Positions 44,977-54,356 of a DNA stretch of 64,000 nt are shown piece by piece. A program made the position numbers and the translations under genes. The stretch's first letter is position 1. Each line of letters starts with the position of its first letter. Below the pieces are notes generated by a model, which was not told the origin of the DNA, made no database searches, and saw only the letters and a list, made by a program, of their open reading frames with translations. The stretch is from Streptomyces alfalfae (GTDB lineage: Bacteria; Actinomycetota; Actinomycetes; Streptomycetales; Streptomycetaceae): positions 124,001 through 188,000 of the forward strand of contig NZ_QEXM01000012.1 in assembly GCF_004127445.1 (NCBI RefSeq), read 5' to 3'.

Positions 44977-46515
44977 ATGGGGAGGCACGCGTTGGGATCG
45001 ACCGAACTGCCGATCACCCTCGACCGCGACGGCGCCGTGCCCCTCCAGCAGCAGGTGTGCGACCAGATCGTGGCGCTGGTGCGCTCGGGCCGGCTGCGCG
45101 CCGGGGACACCGTGCCCGCCTCCCGCGAACTCGCCGAGCGGCTCGGCGTCTCCCGCACCGTGATCCTCCGGGCCTACGAACTGCTGCGCGCCAACGGCAT
45201 CCTCACCGCGCGCCGGGGGTCCGGCACCCAGATCGCCGGGGAACCGGCGCCCGCCGCGGCGCCGGGACCGCCGGCCGTGTCCGCCGCGCCGCTCACCCCC
45301 CAGCCCCCCAGGCCCACCGATGCCGGGCACACGCTGTGGCAGCCGTGGGAGCCGCCGCCGATGCGCCGCAAGAGCGGTTCGTTCGACTTCCGGCACGGCA
45401 CGCCCGCCCTGTCGAGCTTTCCCGTGGCCCGCTGGCGGCAGTCCCTGGCCGACGCCTATGGAAGGGCCGACGAGACCACCCTCGGCTACGGACTCGCCGA
45501 GGGCTCCCTCGCGCTGCGCGCCGAGATCGCCACCCTCGTGCGGCAGAGCCGTGCCCTGCACACCTCCCCCGACCGCATCGTGGTCACCAACGGCGCGACC
45601 CAGGCCATGGACATCCTCGTCCGCGCGCTGCTCGCGCCCGGCGACATCGTGGTGATCGAGGACCCGAGCCACACCGTGCTGCGGCAGATCTTCGGCTCGT
45701 CCGAGGCCGTCGTGGTCCCGGTGGCCGTGGACGAGGAGGGTCTGCGTGTGGCGGACATCGACGCCCGCGTGCGGGCGCACGGCCACGACCCGGCCCGGGT
45801 GCGCCTCGTCTATGTGACGCCGTCCCACCAGTTCCCGACCGGCCACGTGATGTCCCAGGCGCGGCGGCGGGCGCTGGTGCGGTGGGCCCACGAGCGCGGA
45901 GCCACCGTCCTGGAGGACGACTACCACAACGAGTACCACTTCTCCGGCGAGCGGCTGCCCGCCCTCGCCTCCGACCAGGACAGGGACGTCGTCGTCTACG
46001 TCGGCAGCTTCAGCAAGACCCTCTTCCCGGCGCTCCGCATCGGGTACGCGATCCTCCCCCGGCGCCTGGTCCAGCCCTTCCTCGGCATCAAGTGGATCAC
46101 CGACCGGCTCACGCCGACCGTCGACCAGGAAGGGCTCGCCGACTTCATCTCCTGCGGCGCGTACGCCCGGCACATCAGCAAGATGACCCGGCTGTACCGA
46201 CAGCGCAGACACCGGCTCCTCGAAGCGCTCTACGAACACTTCGGGGCCGGGGTGCGGCTCTCCGGCGAGGCCGCGGGCCTGCACGTCCTGGTCACGCTGC
46301 CGGGTCTGCGCGGCCAGGACGAGGCGGGGATCGCCCGCCGCGCGGCGGCGCTCGGGGTGCGGATCTACCCCGCGTCCGGGTACTACGTGCAGGACCCGCC
46401 GTCGGAACCGGCCTTCCTGATGGGTTACGCGGCGCTGTCCGCGGCGCACATCACCGAGGGAGTGGCGCGTCTGGCAGCCGCGGTGCAGGAGCCGGCGGCG
46501 GTGCGTCCCGCGTGA
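44977..46515 (+). CDS. MocR-type (GntR-aminotransferase) regulator, left flank of cluster 2
   Basis: About 512 residues. A winged helix of GntR type occupies residues 15-85 (GDTVPASRELAERLGVSRT), joined by a Pro/Ala linker to a fold-type I aminotransferase domain with the PLP lysine in GSFSKTLFPALR near residue 348. MocR proteins sense PLP or amino-acid adducts and control adjacent genes. GGGGAGG at 44979-44985 is ideally placed for a TTG start at 44992, so the true N-terminus may be five residues shorter than the ATG used here. Its 3' end overlaps the convergent UbiD-type gene by 65 bases. Control of the 46.4-62.1 kb array is inferred from position. Confidence 0.92.
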   Translation: MGRHALGSTELPITLDRDGAVPLQQQVCDQIVALVRSGRLRAGDTVPASRELAERLGVSRTVILRAYELLRANGILTARRGSGTQIAGEPAPAAAPGPPAVSAAPLTPQPPRPTDAGHTLWQPWEPPPMRRKSGSFDFRHGTPALSSFPVARWRQSLADAYGRADETTLGYGLAEGSLALRAEIATLVRQSRALHTSPDRIVVTNGATQAMDILVRALLAPGDIVVIEDPSHTVLRQIFGSSEAVVVPVAVDEEGLRVADIDARVRAHGHDPARVRLVYVTPSHQFPTGHVMSQARRRALVRWAHERGATVLEDDYHNEYHFSGERLPALASDQDRDVVVYVGSFSKTLFPALRIGYAILPRRLVQPFLGIKWITDRLTPTVDQEGLADFISCGAYARHISKMTRLYRQRRHRLLEALYEHFGAGVRLSGEAAGLHVLVTLPGLRGQDEAGIARRAAALGVRIYPASGYYVQDPPSEPAFLMGYAALSAAHITEGVARLAAAVQEPAAVRPA

Positions 46516-47917
46516 ACCCGGGCCTGCGGAACCGGTCCCGCTGGGCGAAGGGGACCGTGCAGTCGAAGACCGCCTTGGCCGTGCGGCCGTCGGCCGACAC
46601 CGTCGGGGAGTAGAGGGGTGACTGCGTCGGGTCGAGGGGGAAGCCCTCGCGGTCCGGGAGCACCACCACGTCCTGGTCGGCCTGGAGCCGGGTGGCCATC
46701 GCCCACCACAGGTCCTGGTCGGACTCCGGGTCCACGTCGTCGTCGACCGCCACCACCAGCTTGATCATGCGGAACTCCTCCAGGATCGCCCGGCAGTGGT
46801 CCCGGACCGCGGCGTCGTCGGCGGCGGCCCGTTTGCGCCGCCACTGCACGACCGCCATCAACTGCCCGCCCCCGGCGGTGTGGCAGTGCACCGAGGAGAC
46901 CGGTGCGCCGCGCCGCGAGAGCCGTTCGAGCACGGCGGCCTCCATGCCGAAGCCGAGCAGGACCGACTGTTCGTGGCCGGGGCCCGACACGGCCTGGAGG
47001 ATCGCTCCCGGCCTGGCCGTGATCCCGGTGATCCTGATGACCGGGAGCGCGGGGTGGGCGCGGCCCTGGTAGCCGAGGAACTCCAAAGTGGCAGCGGCCC
47101 CTCCGGGGTTCTCCGGCATGGTGTCCGCGAGGAGTTCGCCCTCCAGGACGTACTCGGCGTGCGCGATGCAGTCGGTGTCCACCGTCCGGCAGGGCATCAG
47201 CTCGACCGGGGCCCCGCCGAGCGCCCCGGCCACCGCCAGCTCGTCGAGGCCGGCGGGGACCAGGGACGTCGGGCAGCACGAGGCGAGGAGCACGGCGGGG
47301 GCGACACCCAGGTGGATGGCGACGGGCAGGCTCTCGCCGCGGCGCAGCGCGGCCTGATGGGCACGCTCCAGGTCGCGGCCCGGCACCATCCAGATGGTCA
47401 GCAGGTCGGGACCCTGCACGCACATCCGGTGGATGGACAGGTTCCGCACACCGGTCTCGGGGTCGGTGGCGAGCACCGCGCCGAGCGTCAGATAGGGCCC
47501 GGCGTCCTCGTCGGTGAGCACCGGGATCGGCAGCGTGGTGAGGTCCGGTGCGCACGCGGTGCGGCGGATCGCGGCAGCGTCTTCGACGTGCACCGCGGGC
47601 AGCGGTGACGCGACGGCGTCGCGCAGGTGGTGGGGCAGCTCCACGGGGGTGAGCCCCAGCAGACCGGCGGCCCGCCGGCGCGTCCCGTACAGCCCCATCA
47701 GTACGGCGCTGGGGGCGCCGGAGTCGGGAGTGACCTGTTCGAAGAGGACCGCGGGGCCCGGCCCGGTGGGCGGCGGGGCCGGGGCCCCGGCCCACCGGGC
47801 GTAGCGGGCGGACACCCCGTAGCGGGCCGGGACCTCCTCCCTGACCCGCACCAGCTCGCCGGGCGTCGCGTCGAGCCCGGCGAGCGCGGTGCGCAGATCG
47901 GCGAGGCGCCCTCTCAC
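46451..47917 (-). CDS. UbiD-family decarboxylase
   Basis: 488-residue member of the UbiD family, prenyl-FMN-dependent reversible decarboxylases of aromatic and alpha,beta-unsaturated acids. NLSIHRM supplies the conserved Arg, and AHAEYVLEGE supplies the two conserved Glu residues of the active site, so the catalytic set appears intact. It starts at a GTG that overlaps the chorismate mutase stop (GTGA) and is the last gene of the minus-strand array. No UbiX-type prenyltransferase is visible in the window, so cofactor would come from elsewhere. The substrate is unknown; an aromatic or cyclohexadienyl acid from the chorismate branch would suit the neighbours. Confidence 0.87.
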   Translation of the reverse strand: MRGRLADLRTALAGLDATPGELVRVREEVPARYGVSARYARWAGAPAPPPTGPGPAVLFEQVTPDSGAPSAVLMGLYGTRRRAAGLLGLTPVELPHHLRDAVASPLPAVHVEDAAAIRRTACAPDLTTLPIPVLTDEDAGPYLTLGAVLATDPETGVRNLSIHRMCVQGPDLLTIWMVPGRDLERAHQAALRRGESLPVAIHLGVAPAVLLASCCPTSLVPAGLDELAVAGALGGAPVELMPCRTVDTDCIAHAEYVLEGELLADTMPENPGGAAATLEFLGYQGRAHPALPVIRITGITARPGAILQAVSGPGHEQSVLLGFGMEAAVLERLSRRGAPVSSVHCHTAGGGQLMAVVQWRRKRAAADDAAVRDHCRAILEEFRMIKLVVAVDDDVDPESDQDLWWAMATRLQADQDVVVLPDREGFPLDPTQSPLYSPTVSADGRTAKAVFDCTVPFAQRDRFRRPGFTRDAPPPAPAPRLPDAPLPR

Positions 47918-48267
47918 GAGCGGGCCCCCGCGGCGGTTTCCCGCCGCCGCTCGGCGAGGCGGTCGAGCTGGAGCCGGGTCAGCTCGTCGATGAGGGTGCG
48001 GTAGGTGGCCTCGGCGATCGCGGGCGGCATCCCGTGCTCCTCGGCCAGCCCGCGCACCTTGGCGACGACCTGTTCGACCCGGCCGGGCGAGCGGACGGCG
48101 TCCTCGTCCCGCTTGTACTCGGTGAGGGTGCGCACCACGGTGGTGCGCTCGGCCAGCAGGGCGACGATCCTGCGGTCCAGGTCGTCGATGGAGAGCCGCA
48201 GTTCGGCGATCCGCCCGTCCCCCGGGCCCGGGTCGCCGCCCGGCTCGGCCTCGGTGCCGCTGCTCAT
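47914..48267 (-). CDS. chorismate mutase, AroQ class
   Basis: 117 residues, all-helical AroQ-type mutase that turns chorismate (or an amino-chorismate) into prephenate (or its amino form). After an acidic, Gly-rich leader, IAELRLSIDDLD holds the first Arg, LLAERTTVV the second, YKRDEDAV the Lys, GRVEQ the Glu and RLQLDRL the Gln. These match the active-site set of the Escherichia coli enzyme. ATG overlaps the cupin stop (ATGA) and the stop overlaps the UbiD-type start (GTGA), so the three are tightly coupled. A dedicated mutase in a cluster signals diversion of chorismate to a specialised product. Confidence 0.9.
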   Translation of the reverse strand: MSSGTEAEPGGDPGPGDGRIAELRLSIDDLDRRIVALLAERTTVVRTLTEYKRDEDAVRSPGRVEQVVAKVRGLAEEHGMPPAIAEATYRTLIDELTRLQLDRLAERRRETAAGARS

Positions 48268-48659
48268 GACGCGGGGACCTGGTCGATCACGAAGACGACG
48301 GTGGGCTCGCCCTCGGCCCCCTGCGAGCGGTGCCGCTCCTCGCCGGGGATGAGGAAGCCCATGCCGGGCCGGCAGGGCACCGAGCGGTCGTCGAAGTGGA
48401 TGGTGAACTCGCCCTGCAGCACATAGCCCTGGTGGCCGCGCGTGCACCACTCCTGCTCGTCGAAGCCCGCGGGCAGCTCCATCAGTCTGGCGCGCATGCC
48501 CTGCGTGTAGGCGATCTTCACCCGGCCGTCGGCGCCCGGCTTGTGCCACTTCTCCCACGGGATGGCGTCGAAGTCGATGCCGACCAGGGTGGGCGTCACA
48601 CCCTCGGCCGCCGGTGCGGCCTGTGCCGTGTCGTTCGCCTCTGTCGCCTCGGTCGTCAT
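48264..48659 (-). CDS. small cupin-domain protein
   Basis: 131 residues with one cupin barrel. WCTRGHQGYVLQGEF is the first cupin motif and PCRPGMGFLIPGEERHRS the second. The first motif shows one His and the second one His, so metal binding may be partial. In bacilysin biosynthesis a cupin (BacB) moves a double bond in a prephenate-derived acid, and here the gene sits directly before a chorismate mutase, so an isomerase role is possible. That link is inference; BacB has two cupin domains. It is coupled to the mutase gene by ATGA. Confidence 0.82.
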   Translation of the reverse strand: MTTEATEANDTAQAAPAAEGVTPTLVGIDFDAIPWEKWHKPGADGRVKIAYTQGMRARLMELPAGFDEQEWCTRGHQGYVLQGEFTIHFDDRSVPCRPGMGFLIPGEERHRSQGAEGEPTVVFVIDQVPAS

Positions 48660-48743
48660 TGCGGTTCCCTTCTCGGTATCACGGACATTGCGGAGCGTGC
48701 GGACGCACGGGCTTGCGGAATTGCGGCACGACGGACCCCGGGT

Positions 48744-49424
48744 TCACGGCGCGCGGTTCGCGAGGGGCCGTGCGCCCTGCCGCGACACCCGCTCGTTGCG
48801 GTCGGTCGGGGGCAGCACCGGCTCGCCGGTGAGCGCTTCCTGGCTCTTCAGGAGCTGGACCATGTCCAGCATCCGGTGGACCATGCGCTCCAGGGCGTCG
48901 AGGCCCTCGGCGTCGTTGAGGCCCGGCTCAGGTGAGGTGTTGCGCAGCAGCGCGGGAAAGCCGCTGCCGACGAGGATCATGCGGTTGAGCAGAAGGTTGT
49001 CGACGAGCTGGTTGTGCACGGAGGAGTCGCTGTAGCGCCGGCCGGTGACGATGATCCCGCCGACCTTGTTGGCCAGCGGCCGGTCGAAGCGCAGGAAGCC
49101 GACGCCCGCCCGCTCGATGAAGATCTGCATCAGATGGGCCAGACCGAAGCCGTGCACGGGCACCGCGTAGAGGATGCCGTCGGCCCGCTTCATCCGCTCC
49201 ACGATGTCCGGCATCCCGTCCCGCAGCTCGCACGGCGTGAGCCTGCTGTTGCAGTCACCGCACGGGCTGCACGGTGAGATGCGGTGGTCCCGCAGGTGGA
49301 TGGCGTCAAACTCGGCGCCGCGTTCCCGCGCCAGCAGGCCCGCGTGGTCCAGGGCCAGGTCGGTGTTGCCCCCGGCCCGTTCGGAGCCGGATATCCCAAG
49401 GATGGAAGGTCGCTTTCCCTGCAC
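48744..49424 (-). CDS. flavodoxin-fold NAD(P)H:flavin oxidoreductase (iron-sulfur flavoprotein-like)
   Basis: 226 residues. GISGSERAGGNTD is the FMN phosphate loop of the NADPH-dependent FMN reductase/WrbA-like group. SPCGDCNSRLTPC (near residue 55) gives a cysteine cluster as in iron-sulfur flavoproteins and multimeric flavodoxins, and VPVHGFG is the substrate-side loop. It should pass electrons from NAD(P)H via FMN. In this array it could supply reduced flavin to an enzyme such as the UbiD type, or reduce a dienyl intermediate; neither is shown by the sequence. It lies 84 bp upstream of the cupin gene. Confidence 0.83.
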   Translation of the reverse strand: MQGKRPSILGISGSERAGGNTDLALDHAGLLARERGAEFDAIHLRDHRISPCSPCGDCNSRLTPCELRDGMPDIVERMKRADGILYAVPVHGFGLAHLMQIFIERAGVGFLRFDRPLANKVGGIIVTGRRYSDSSVHNQLVDNLLLNRMILVGSGFPALLRNTSPEPGLNDAEGLDALERMVHRMLDMVQLLKSQEALTGEPVLPPTDRNERVSRQGARPLANRAP

Positions 49425-49517
49425 TGCTCTCCCCGTTCTCCTGTACGACGTGCGCGAGGGGTGGGCCGCCGTCGGGCCCGCCCCCGCTCCCCGGCACGGT
49501 CAGTCGTGTGAGTCGTG

Positions 49518-50822
49518 TCAGTCCTGGAGCTTGCCTGCGAAGTAGTCGATGTACGCCTGCATGTCGAAGTGGCCGTGCCCGGAGAGGGTGAAGAGGATGC
49601 TCCGCTCCGCGCCCTCCTCCTTGGCCTTCAGCGCCTCGTCGATGGCGGCCCGCACGGCGTGCGTCGACTCGGGGGCGGGCACGATGCCCTCGTTGCGCGC
49701 GAAGGTCACGCCCGCCTCGAAGCAGGCGGTCTGCGGGACCGCGCGGGCCTCCAGCAGATCGGCCTCCTTGAGGGCGCTGATGATCGGCGCCATGCCGTGG
49801 TAGCGCAGGCCGCCCGCGTGGATGCCCGGCGGGACGAAGTCGTGGCCGAGGGTGTGCATCTTGGTGAGCGGGGTGAGCCCGGCGGTGTCACCGAAGTCGT
49901 ACTCGTAGCCGCCCTTGGTCATCGTGGGGCAGGACGAGGGTTCCACGGCGATGGCGCGCACCGAACGGCCGCCGCCCAGCTGCTCGCGCAGGAAGGGCAG
50001 GGCGAGTCCGCCGAAGTTGGAGCCGCCGCCCGCGGCCCCGATGACGATGTCCGGGTAGTCGTCGGCCAGCTCCATCTGCAGGAGCGCCTCCTGGCCGATG
50101 ATCGTCTGGTGCATCAGCACGTGGTTGAGCACCGAGCCCAGCGCGTACTTGGCGCTGCCGCCGCTCGCCGCGGCGACCTCCACCGCCTCGGAGATGGCGA
50201 GGCCCAGGCTGCCGGTGGAGTCGGGGTCGGCCGCGAGCGCCGCCCGCCCGGCCGCCGTGAGCTCGCTCGGGCTCGCCGTCACGCTGGCGCCGAAGGTCTC
50301 CATCAGGCCGCGCCGGTAGGGCTTCTGCTGGTAGCTGACCTTGACCATGTAGACCTCGCAGGCGAGGCCGAAGTAGGAGCAGGCGAGCGCGAGGGAGCTT
50401 CCCCACTGTCCCGCGCCGGTCTCCGTGATGAGCCGCTCCACCCCGGCCCGCTTGTTGTAGTACGCCTGCGGGACGGCGGTGTTGGGCTTGTGGCTGCCCG
50501 CCGGGCTGACGCCCTCGTACTTGAAGTAGATGCGGGCCGGCGTGTCCAGGGCCTGTTCCAGGCGGCGGGCGCGGATCAGCGGCGCGGGCCGCCACTGCCG
50601 GTAGATGTCGATGACCGCGCCCGGGATGTCGACCTCCCGGTCGGTGCTGAACTCCTGGGCTATCAGCTCGGCGGGGAACAGCGGTTCCAGGTCGGCTTCG
50701 GTGATCGGCTCCTTGGTGCCGGGGTGCAGCATCGGCGGGAGCCCGCCCGGCAGATCCGGGATGACGTTGTACCAGGTGGTGGGGATGCGGTCTTCGGCGA
50801 GCAGGAACTTGGTGTTGGGCAT
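49518..50822 (-). CDS. TrpB-like (TrpB2-type) PLP-dependent enzyme
   Basis: 434 residues, fold-type II PLP enzyme of the TrpB2 group (distinguished from TrpB1 by the longer N-terminus beginning with the [11 protein letters not shown] region). The PLP lysine is in SHKPNTA near residue 118, the Glu that protonates the indole position is in TETGAGQWG, and GGGSNF binds the phosphate. It should do a beta-replacement on serine or a related amino acid. No TrpA is in the window. Within this array it may build the amino-acid side chain from a nucleophile made by the chorismate enzymes. It is separated by two bases from the upstream MFS gene. Confidence 0.9.
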   Translation of the reverse strand: MPNTKFLLAEDRIPTTWYNVIPDLPGGLPPMLHPGTKEPITEADLEPLFPAELIAQEFSTDREVDIPGAVIDIYRQWRPAPLIRARRLEQALDTPARIYFKYEGVSPAGSHKPNTAVPQAYYNKRAGVERLITETGAGQWGSSLALACSYFGLACEVYMVKVSYQQKPYRRGLMETFGASVTASPSELTAAGRAALAADPDSTGSLGLAISEAVEVAAASGGSAKYALGSVLNHVLMHQTIIGQEALLQMELADDYPDIVIGAAGGGSNFGGLALPFLREQLGGGRSVRAIAVEPSSCPTMTKGGYEYDFGDTAGLTPLTKMHTLGHDFVPPGIHAGGLRYHGMAPIISALKEADLLEARAVPQTACFEAGVTFARNEGIVPAPESTHAVRAAIDEALKAKEEGAERSILFTLSGHGHFDMQAYIDYFAGKLQD

Positions 50823-50824
50823 GA

Positions 50825-52120
50825 TCACTTTCCGGTAGGTGCTTCGGCTGGTGCGGAGGAGGACGGCTGGTCCCGCGGGTCGGGGGCGACGATCAGGCTC
50901 TTGACGCGCAGCAGCGCGAAGGCGGCCATGCCCACGACCGGCGTGAGGAAGAGGACGGTGAAGGCGGGGCCGTGGCCGTGGGACTGCCAGATGACTCCCA
51001 GGCCGACGGGGACGATCAGGCGCGCCACGCCGAGGACGAATCCGTTGAGCGCCATGAAGCTGCCGACGCGGCTCTCGTGGACGTGGCCGGCGATGTAGGT
51101 GGGCACGACGACGGAGACGATGATCTCGCCGAGCGTCCACACCACCGTGGACAGCAGCACCATGGGCAGCGAGAAGGCGAAGACCAGCGGCGCGAGCCCC
51201 GCGGCCCACAGCGCTCCGGCCGTGACCAGCAGCGCCTTGGCGCCGTATCGCTGGATCCGCTGCTCGATGAGCAGGCCGAAGCAGACCACGATGACGCTGT
51301 TGATCGTGTAGACGACGCCGACCAGCCCCGCCGACCGGTCGAGCACCGTCGTCACGGCCAGGGGCAGGGCGTACTCCAGGCCGATCAGGGGCGCGACGTA
51401 GAAGAAGGAGGCCAGGACGAGCAGGAGCACATGGTGGTGCCCCCGCCTCCCGCCGGGCTCCCGCTCGGCGGGCCCTTCCGTCTCGGCTCCTTCGGGGTCC
51501 GGCGCGTCCCGCGCGGCGCGCCTGCTGTCGCGCGGCACCCACAGCACGATGAGCGCGGCGCACAGCAGCCCGGCCAGGATGTTCCCCGCGAACATGACGT
51601 GGTAGGAGTACGCCGCCGCGAGGCCGCCGAGCAGCGGGCCGACGCCCATGCCCAGGTTGTTGCCGATGTAGCTGATGGTGTACGCGAAGGGCCTCTGCTC
51701 GGGCGGGGCCAGATCGGCGATCAGCGTGTTGGACGCGGGCCCGAACATGCCCATGCCCACGAGGGCGACGAAGAGCAGGCCCGCGTACGTCCACGGCGGC
51801 CCGTCCAGGGTGGCGAGGCCCAGGTATCCGGCCGCGTTCAGGAGCAGCGCGGTGATCAGTGCCGGACGGCGCCCGCGCAGGTCGCAGAACGGCCCGCTGA
51901 GCAGACTGCCCGCCAGCAGACCGGTGCTGCCGACCGAGATGAGCAGTCCCGCCTCGCCGGTGCTGAGGTCCTTGCCCCGCACGAGGTAGACGGCGAGCAG
52001 CGGGAAGACGAACATGCCCGCGCGGTTGACGAAGGCCGCGAGGAACAACACCCGCAACGCGAGCGGGAGTTCCTTGAACCGGGTCACCCACGTCGGCCCC
52101 GGCTCCTTCAGGTCCGGCAT
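50825..52120 (-). CDS. MFS transporter (12 helices), cluster 2
   Basis: 431-residue major facilitator protein. The A-motif is seen as [14 protein letters not shown] between helices 2 and 3; a charged loop rich in Glu and Arg (near residues 200-225) separates the two six-helix halves. It is embedded between the ATP-grasp gene (TGATG overlap) and the TrpB-like gene, which is the position of BacE-type exporters beside dipeptide ligases. Export of the final product is the likely role. It is the first of two MFS genes in the array. Confidence 0.9.
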   Translation of the reverse strand: MPDLKEPGPTWVTRFKELPLALRVLFLAAFVNRAGMFVFPLLAVYLVRGKDLSTGEAGLLISVGSTGLLAGSLLSGPFCDLRGRRPALITALLLNAAGYLGLATLDGPPWTYAGLLFVALVGMGMFGPASNTLIADLAPPEQRPFAYTISYIGNNLGMGVGPLLGGLAAAYSYHVMFAGNILAGLLCAALIVLWVPRDSRRAARDAPDPEGAETEGPAEREPGGRRGHHHVLLLVLASFFYVAPLIGLEYALPLAVTTVLDRSAGLVGVVYTINSVIVVCFGLLIEQRIQRYGAKALLVTAGALWAAGLAPLVFAFSLPMVLLSTVVWTLGEIIVSVVVPTYIAGHVHESRVGSFMALNGFVLGVARLIVPVGLGVIWQSHGHGPAFTVLFLTPVVGMAAFALLRVKSLIVAPDPRDQPSSSAPAEAPTGK

Positions 52121-53349
52121 CAGCCGTGCTCGGCTTCCCGCACGGTTTCGACGCGGAACGCGTCGCGCACGGTCTTGAAGCGGCCCCGCACGTCGTCGAA
52201 GTCGGTGCCTTCGCAGACGTACCAGCCCAGGACGTCATTGGACCGGGTGGGCGGGGCGAGCACGTCGCCGACGCGCTTCCAGACGTCGGCGTCCAGTACG
52301 GAGTCCAGGGCCATCAGCTCCTCGGGCGTGCTGATGGCGGTGATGCGCCCGTACGCCGCCGAGCCCAGGTACTCGGTGCCCACCTCGGGGCCGGTCCGCG
52401 CGGCGGGCCGGTGGTCCGCGTCGAGTTCGAGGCGGCACCACTCGCCGGCCAGGTTGATGCCGCGCCCCGCCTCGATCGCCGGCACGATCGATCCGCCGCC
52501 GGCCCGCGCCCCGGCCTCGCCGAAGACGACGGAGCCGTCGTCGAGCAGGAAGAACTCCGCGTGCGAGACGCCGGTGCGCATCCCGAAGCCGCGCAGCACC
52601 TCGGCGTTGAGGGCCAGAATGCGCCGCTCGCCCTCGGAGAGGTCGTGCTTGCGGGAGATCGTGCCGCCCGGCTCGTCGAGGTACTCCAGGACGGAGTAGG
52701 TGTACTGGGAGAGCTGTTCGAAGACGACGTCGCCGTTCTGCAGCAGCGAGTCCACGTGGAACTCGGTGCCCCTGATGAACTCCTCGACCCGGTACTCGTG
52801 GCGGTCGTCGCCCATCTCCCGCCAGACGCGGTCGAGTTCGGCCCGGTCGTCGATCCGGTAGGTGTTGCCGCAGGCCCAGCCCGCGTACGGCTTGATCACG
52901 ACGGGGTACCCGACCTGCTCGGCGAAGTCCGCGACCGCGCCGACGGTGTCCGGGCGGACCGAGCGCGCCACCTTGACGCCGAGTTCCTCGGCCCGGCGGT
53001 GCATGACGTTCTTGTCCCGGAAGTTGAGGGCCTCGTCCGGGGTCAGACCGGGGATGCCGTGGTCGCGGCGGGCACGGCTCGCGGGCAGGACGTCGCCCTC
53101 GAAGAGCGGGAAGATCCGCTCGATCCGGTGCCGGGCGACGATGCGGTCCACCGCCGCGCGCACGGAGGCGGTGTCCTCCAGGTCCGCGTGGTACCGGGGC
53201 AGTTCGCCGGCCTCGGGCGCCTCCCAGCCCTCGGGCAGCAGCACCACCGTCTGGACGCCGAGGTCGGCGGCGGCCGCCACCACGCTGCGGAACTGGGCCT
53301 CGTACCGGCCGGCCTCCGGCCGGTAGACCACCAGGATCGAGCGGTTCAT
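52120..53349 (-). CDS. ATP-grasp carboxylate-amine ligase
   Basis: About 409 residues of the ATP-grasp superfamily. The region from [20 protein letters not shown] leads into [13 protein letters not shown] (nucleotide-binding Lys), then [13 protein letters not shown], and [20 protein letters not shown] carries the metal ligands. This layout is that of BacD-like L-amino-acid ligases, which join two amino acids through an acyl phosphate. ATG at 53349 is used because GGAGG lies about eight bases upstream. It is followed directly by an MFS exporter. The amino-acid substrates cannot be read from the sequence. Confidence 0.9.
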   Translation of the reverse strand: MNRSILVVYRPEAGRYEAQFRSVVAAAADLGVQTVVLLPEGWEAPEAGELPRYHADLEDTASVRAAVDRIVARHRIERIFPLFEGDVLPASRARRDHGIPGLTPDEALNFRDKNVMHRRAEELGVKVARSVRPDTVGAVADFAEQVGYPVVIKPYAGWACGNTYRIDDRAELDRVWREMGDDRHEYRVEEFIRGTEFHVDSLLQNGDVVFEQLSQYTYSVLEYLDEPGGTISRKHDLSEGERRILALNAEVLRGFGMRTGVSHAEFFLLDDGSVVFGEAGARAGGGSIVPAIEAGRGINLAGEWCRLELDADHRPAARTGPEVGTEYLGSAAYGRITAISTPEELMALDSVLDADVWKRVGDVLAPPTRSNDVLGWYVCEGTDFDDVRGRFKTVRDAFRVETVREAEHG

Positions 53350-53378
53350 CAGGGTCTCCTCCACGGGATGGATGGCGC

Positions 53379-54167
53379 TCAACGGGCCGGAAGGGCCGCC
53401 GGAGCGGTGAACAGCACGGCGGACGGGGCGGACCGGTCGAGCACGACCGGCTGCTGCCGTCGCCCGCCGGGACCGCCCGGCCCCTCCAGTGCGTCCAGTG
53501 CGTCCGCGATCCGGCCGAGGGCCGCGTCGACCGCCTCACGTCCCCCGTCGTGCACCGCCTCCACCGTGATGAGGAGCCTGCGCTGCCCGCGGTCCGTCTT
53601 GACCACATCGCTCTGCCGCCAGTTCCAGCGGCGCGAGTGGGCCCTGCCCCGGCCGTCGGCGTAGACGATCTCGCCGGGCTCGGGGTGCTCCGGGGCGTCC
53701 GGGGCGCCGAGGGGCAGATAGACCTCGTCGCCGTCGGCGGGGCGTACGGAAAGCTCGCCCGCGAGGTCGCCCACGTCGCAGGAGGCCACGGGGAGCCGGG
53801 CGGTGAGCGACGCGGCGTTGCAGAGGTCGACCAGGGCGTTGACGCGCGGCAGCCGGTCGCCCTTGGCGACCCGGCGCAGCAGGGACTCGGCCGCGCACGG
53901 GAACCGGTTGGGGTTGACGTCGAAGGCCCGGTACGCCTCGCGCCAGGCCGCGACGGTGGGCAGCGCGGAGACGTCGGCCTTGCCGAGCGACAGCCGGTGC
54001 AGCGCGTCCTCGGCGTCGGTGAGCGAGGAGGACACCGCGGGGTCGGCCGCCGCCACGTCGATGTCCGGGACGGCGATCAGCCCGAGGACGTAGCCGGGCA
54101 CACGGTCGAACAGCCGGTCGTCGACCGTGACTGTCAGGGTGCCCGTGGTGGAAGTGGACCGATCCAT
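53379..54167 (-). CDS. free-standing B3/B4 (PheRS editing-domain) protein
   Basis: 262 residues. The centre, with AYRAFDVNPNRFPCAAESLL and LPRVNALVDLCNAASL, matches the B3/B4 domain, which in phenylalanyl-tRNA synthetase beta subunits hydrolyses mischarged tRNA. No aminoacylation domain is present, so it is a stand-alone member. ATG at 54167 with AAGGA eight bases upstream. It immediately precedes the ATP-grasp gene. In a locus that probably makes an unusual aromatic or Phe-like amino acid, a trans-editing deacylase could protect the producer; this is a hypothesis. Alternatively it may bind or process an aminoacyl intermediate. Confidence 0.83.
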   Translation of the reverse strand: MDRSTSTTGTLTVTVDDRLFDRVPGYVLGLIAVPDIDVAAADPAVSSSLTDAEDALHRLSLGKADVSALPTVAAWREAYRAFDVNPNRFPCAAESLLRRVAKGDRLPRVNALVDLCNAASLTARLPVASCDVGDLAGELSVRPADGDEVYLPLGAPDAPEHPEPGEIVYADGRGRAHSRRWNWRQSDVVKTDRGQRRLLITVEAVHDGGREAVDAALGRIADALDALEGPGGPGGRRQQPVVLDRSAPSAVLFTAPAALPAR

Positions 54168-54290
54168 GTGAATGTCCTTCGTGGCAGGTCGGGGACGGTG
54201 TGGCAAGGCACGACAGTAGGGAGCGGGCGGGGCGGCGGTTGTGGCCAATTCCCGGCGATCCTGGAAGACCACTTGCGCCGGACGCCCCCG

Positions 54291-54338
54291 GGAAGTGGCT
54301 GCTTCCGGACGGTGGTCCCCGGAAGCGGCCGCTTCCGG
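54291..54338. terminator. tandem hairpins between MFS and B3/B4 genes
   Basis: A perfect 20-bp palindrome (CCGGAAGCGG and its complement, 54319-54338) lies 18 bases after the MFS stop. A second hairpin sharing the GGAAG/CTTCC arms (54291-54306, 6-base loop) follows. They may terminate or attenuate transcription before the B3/B4 gene, splitting the array into two expression levels. Confidence 0.6.
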
Positions 54339-54356
54339 CCGCCCGCCCCGCTCGGC

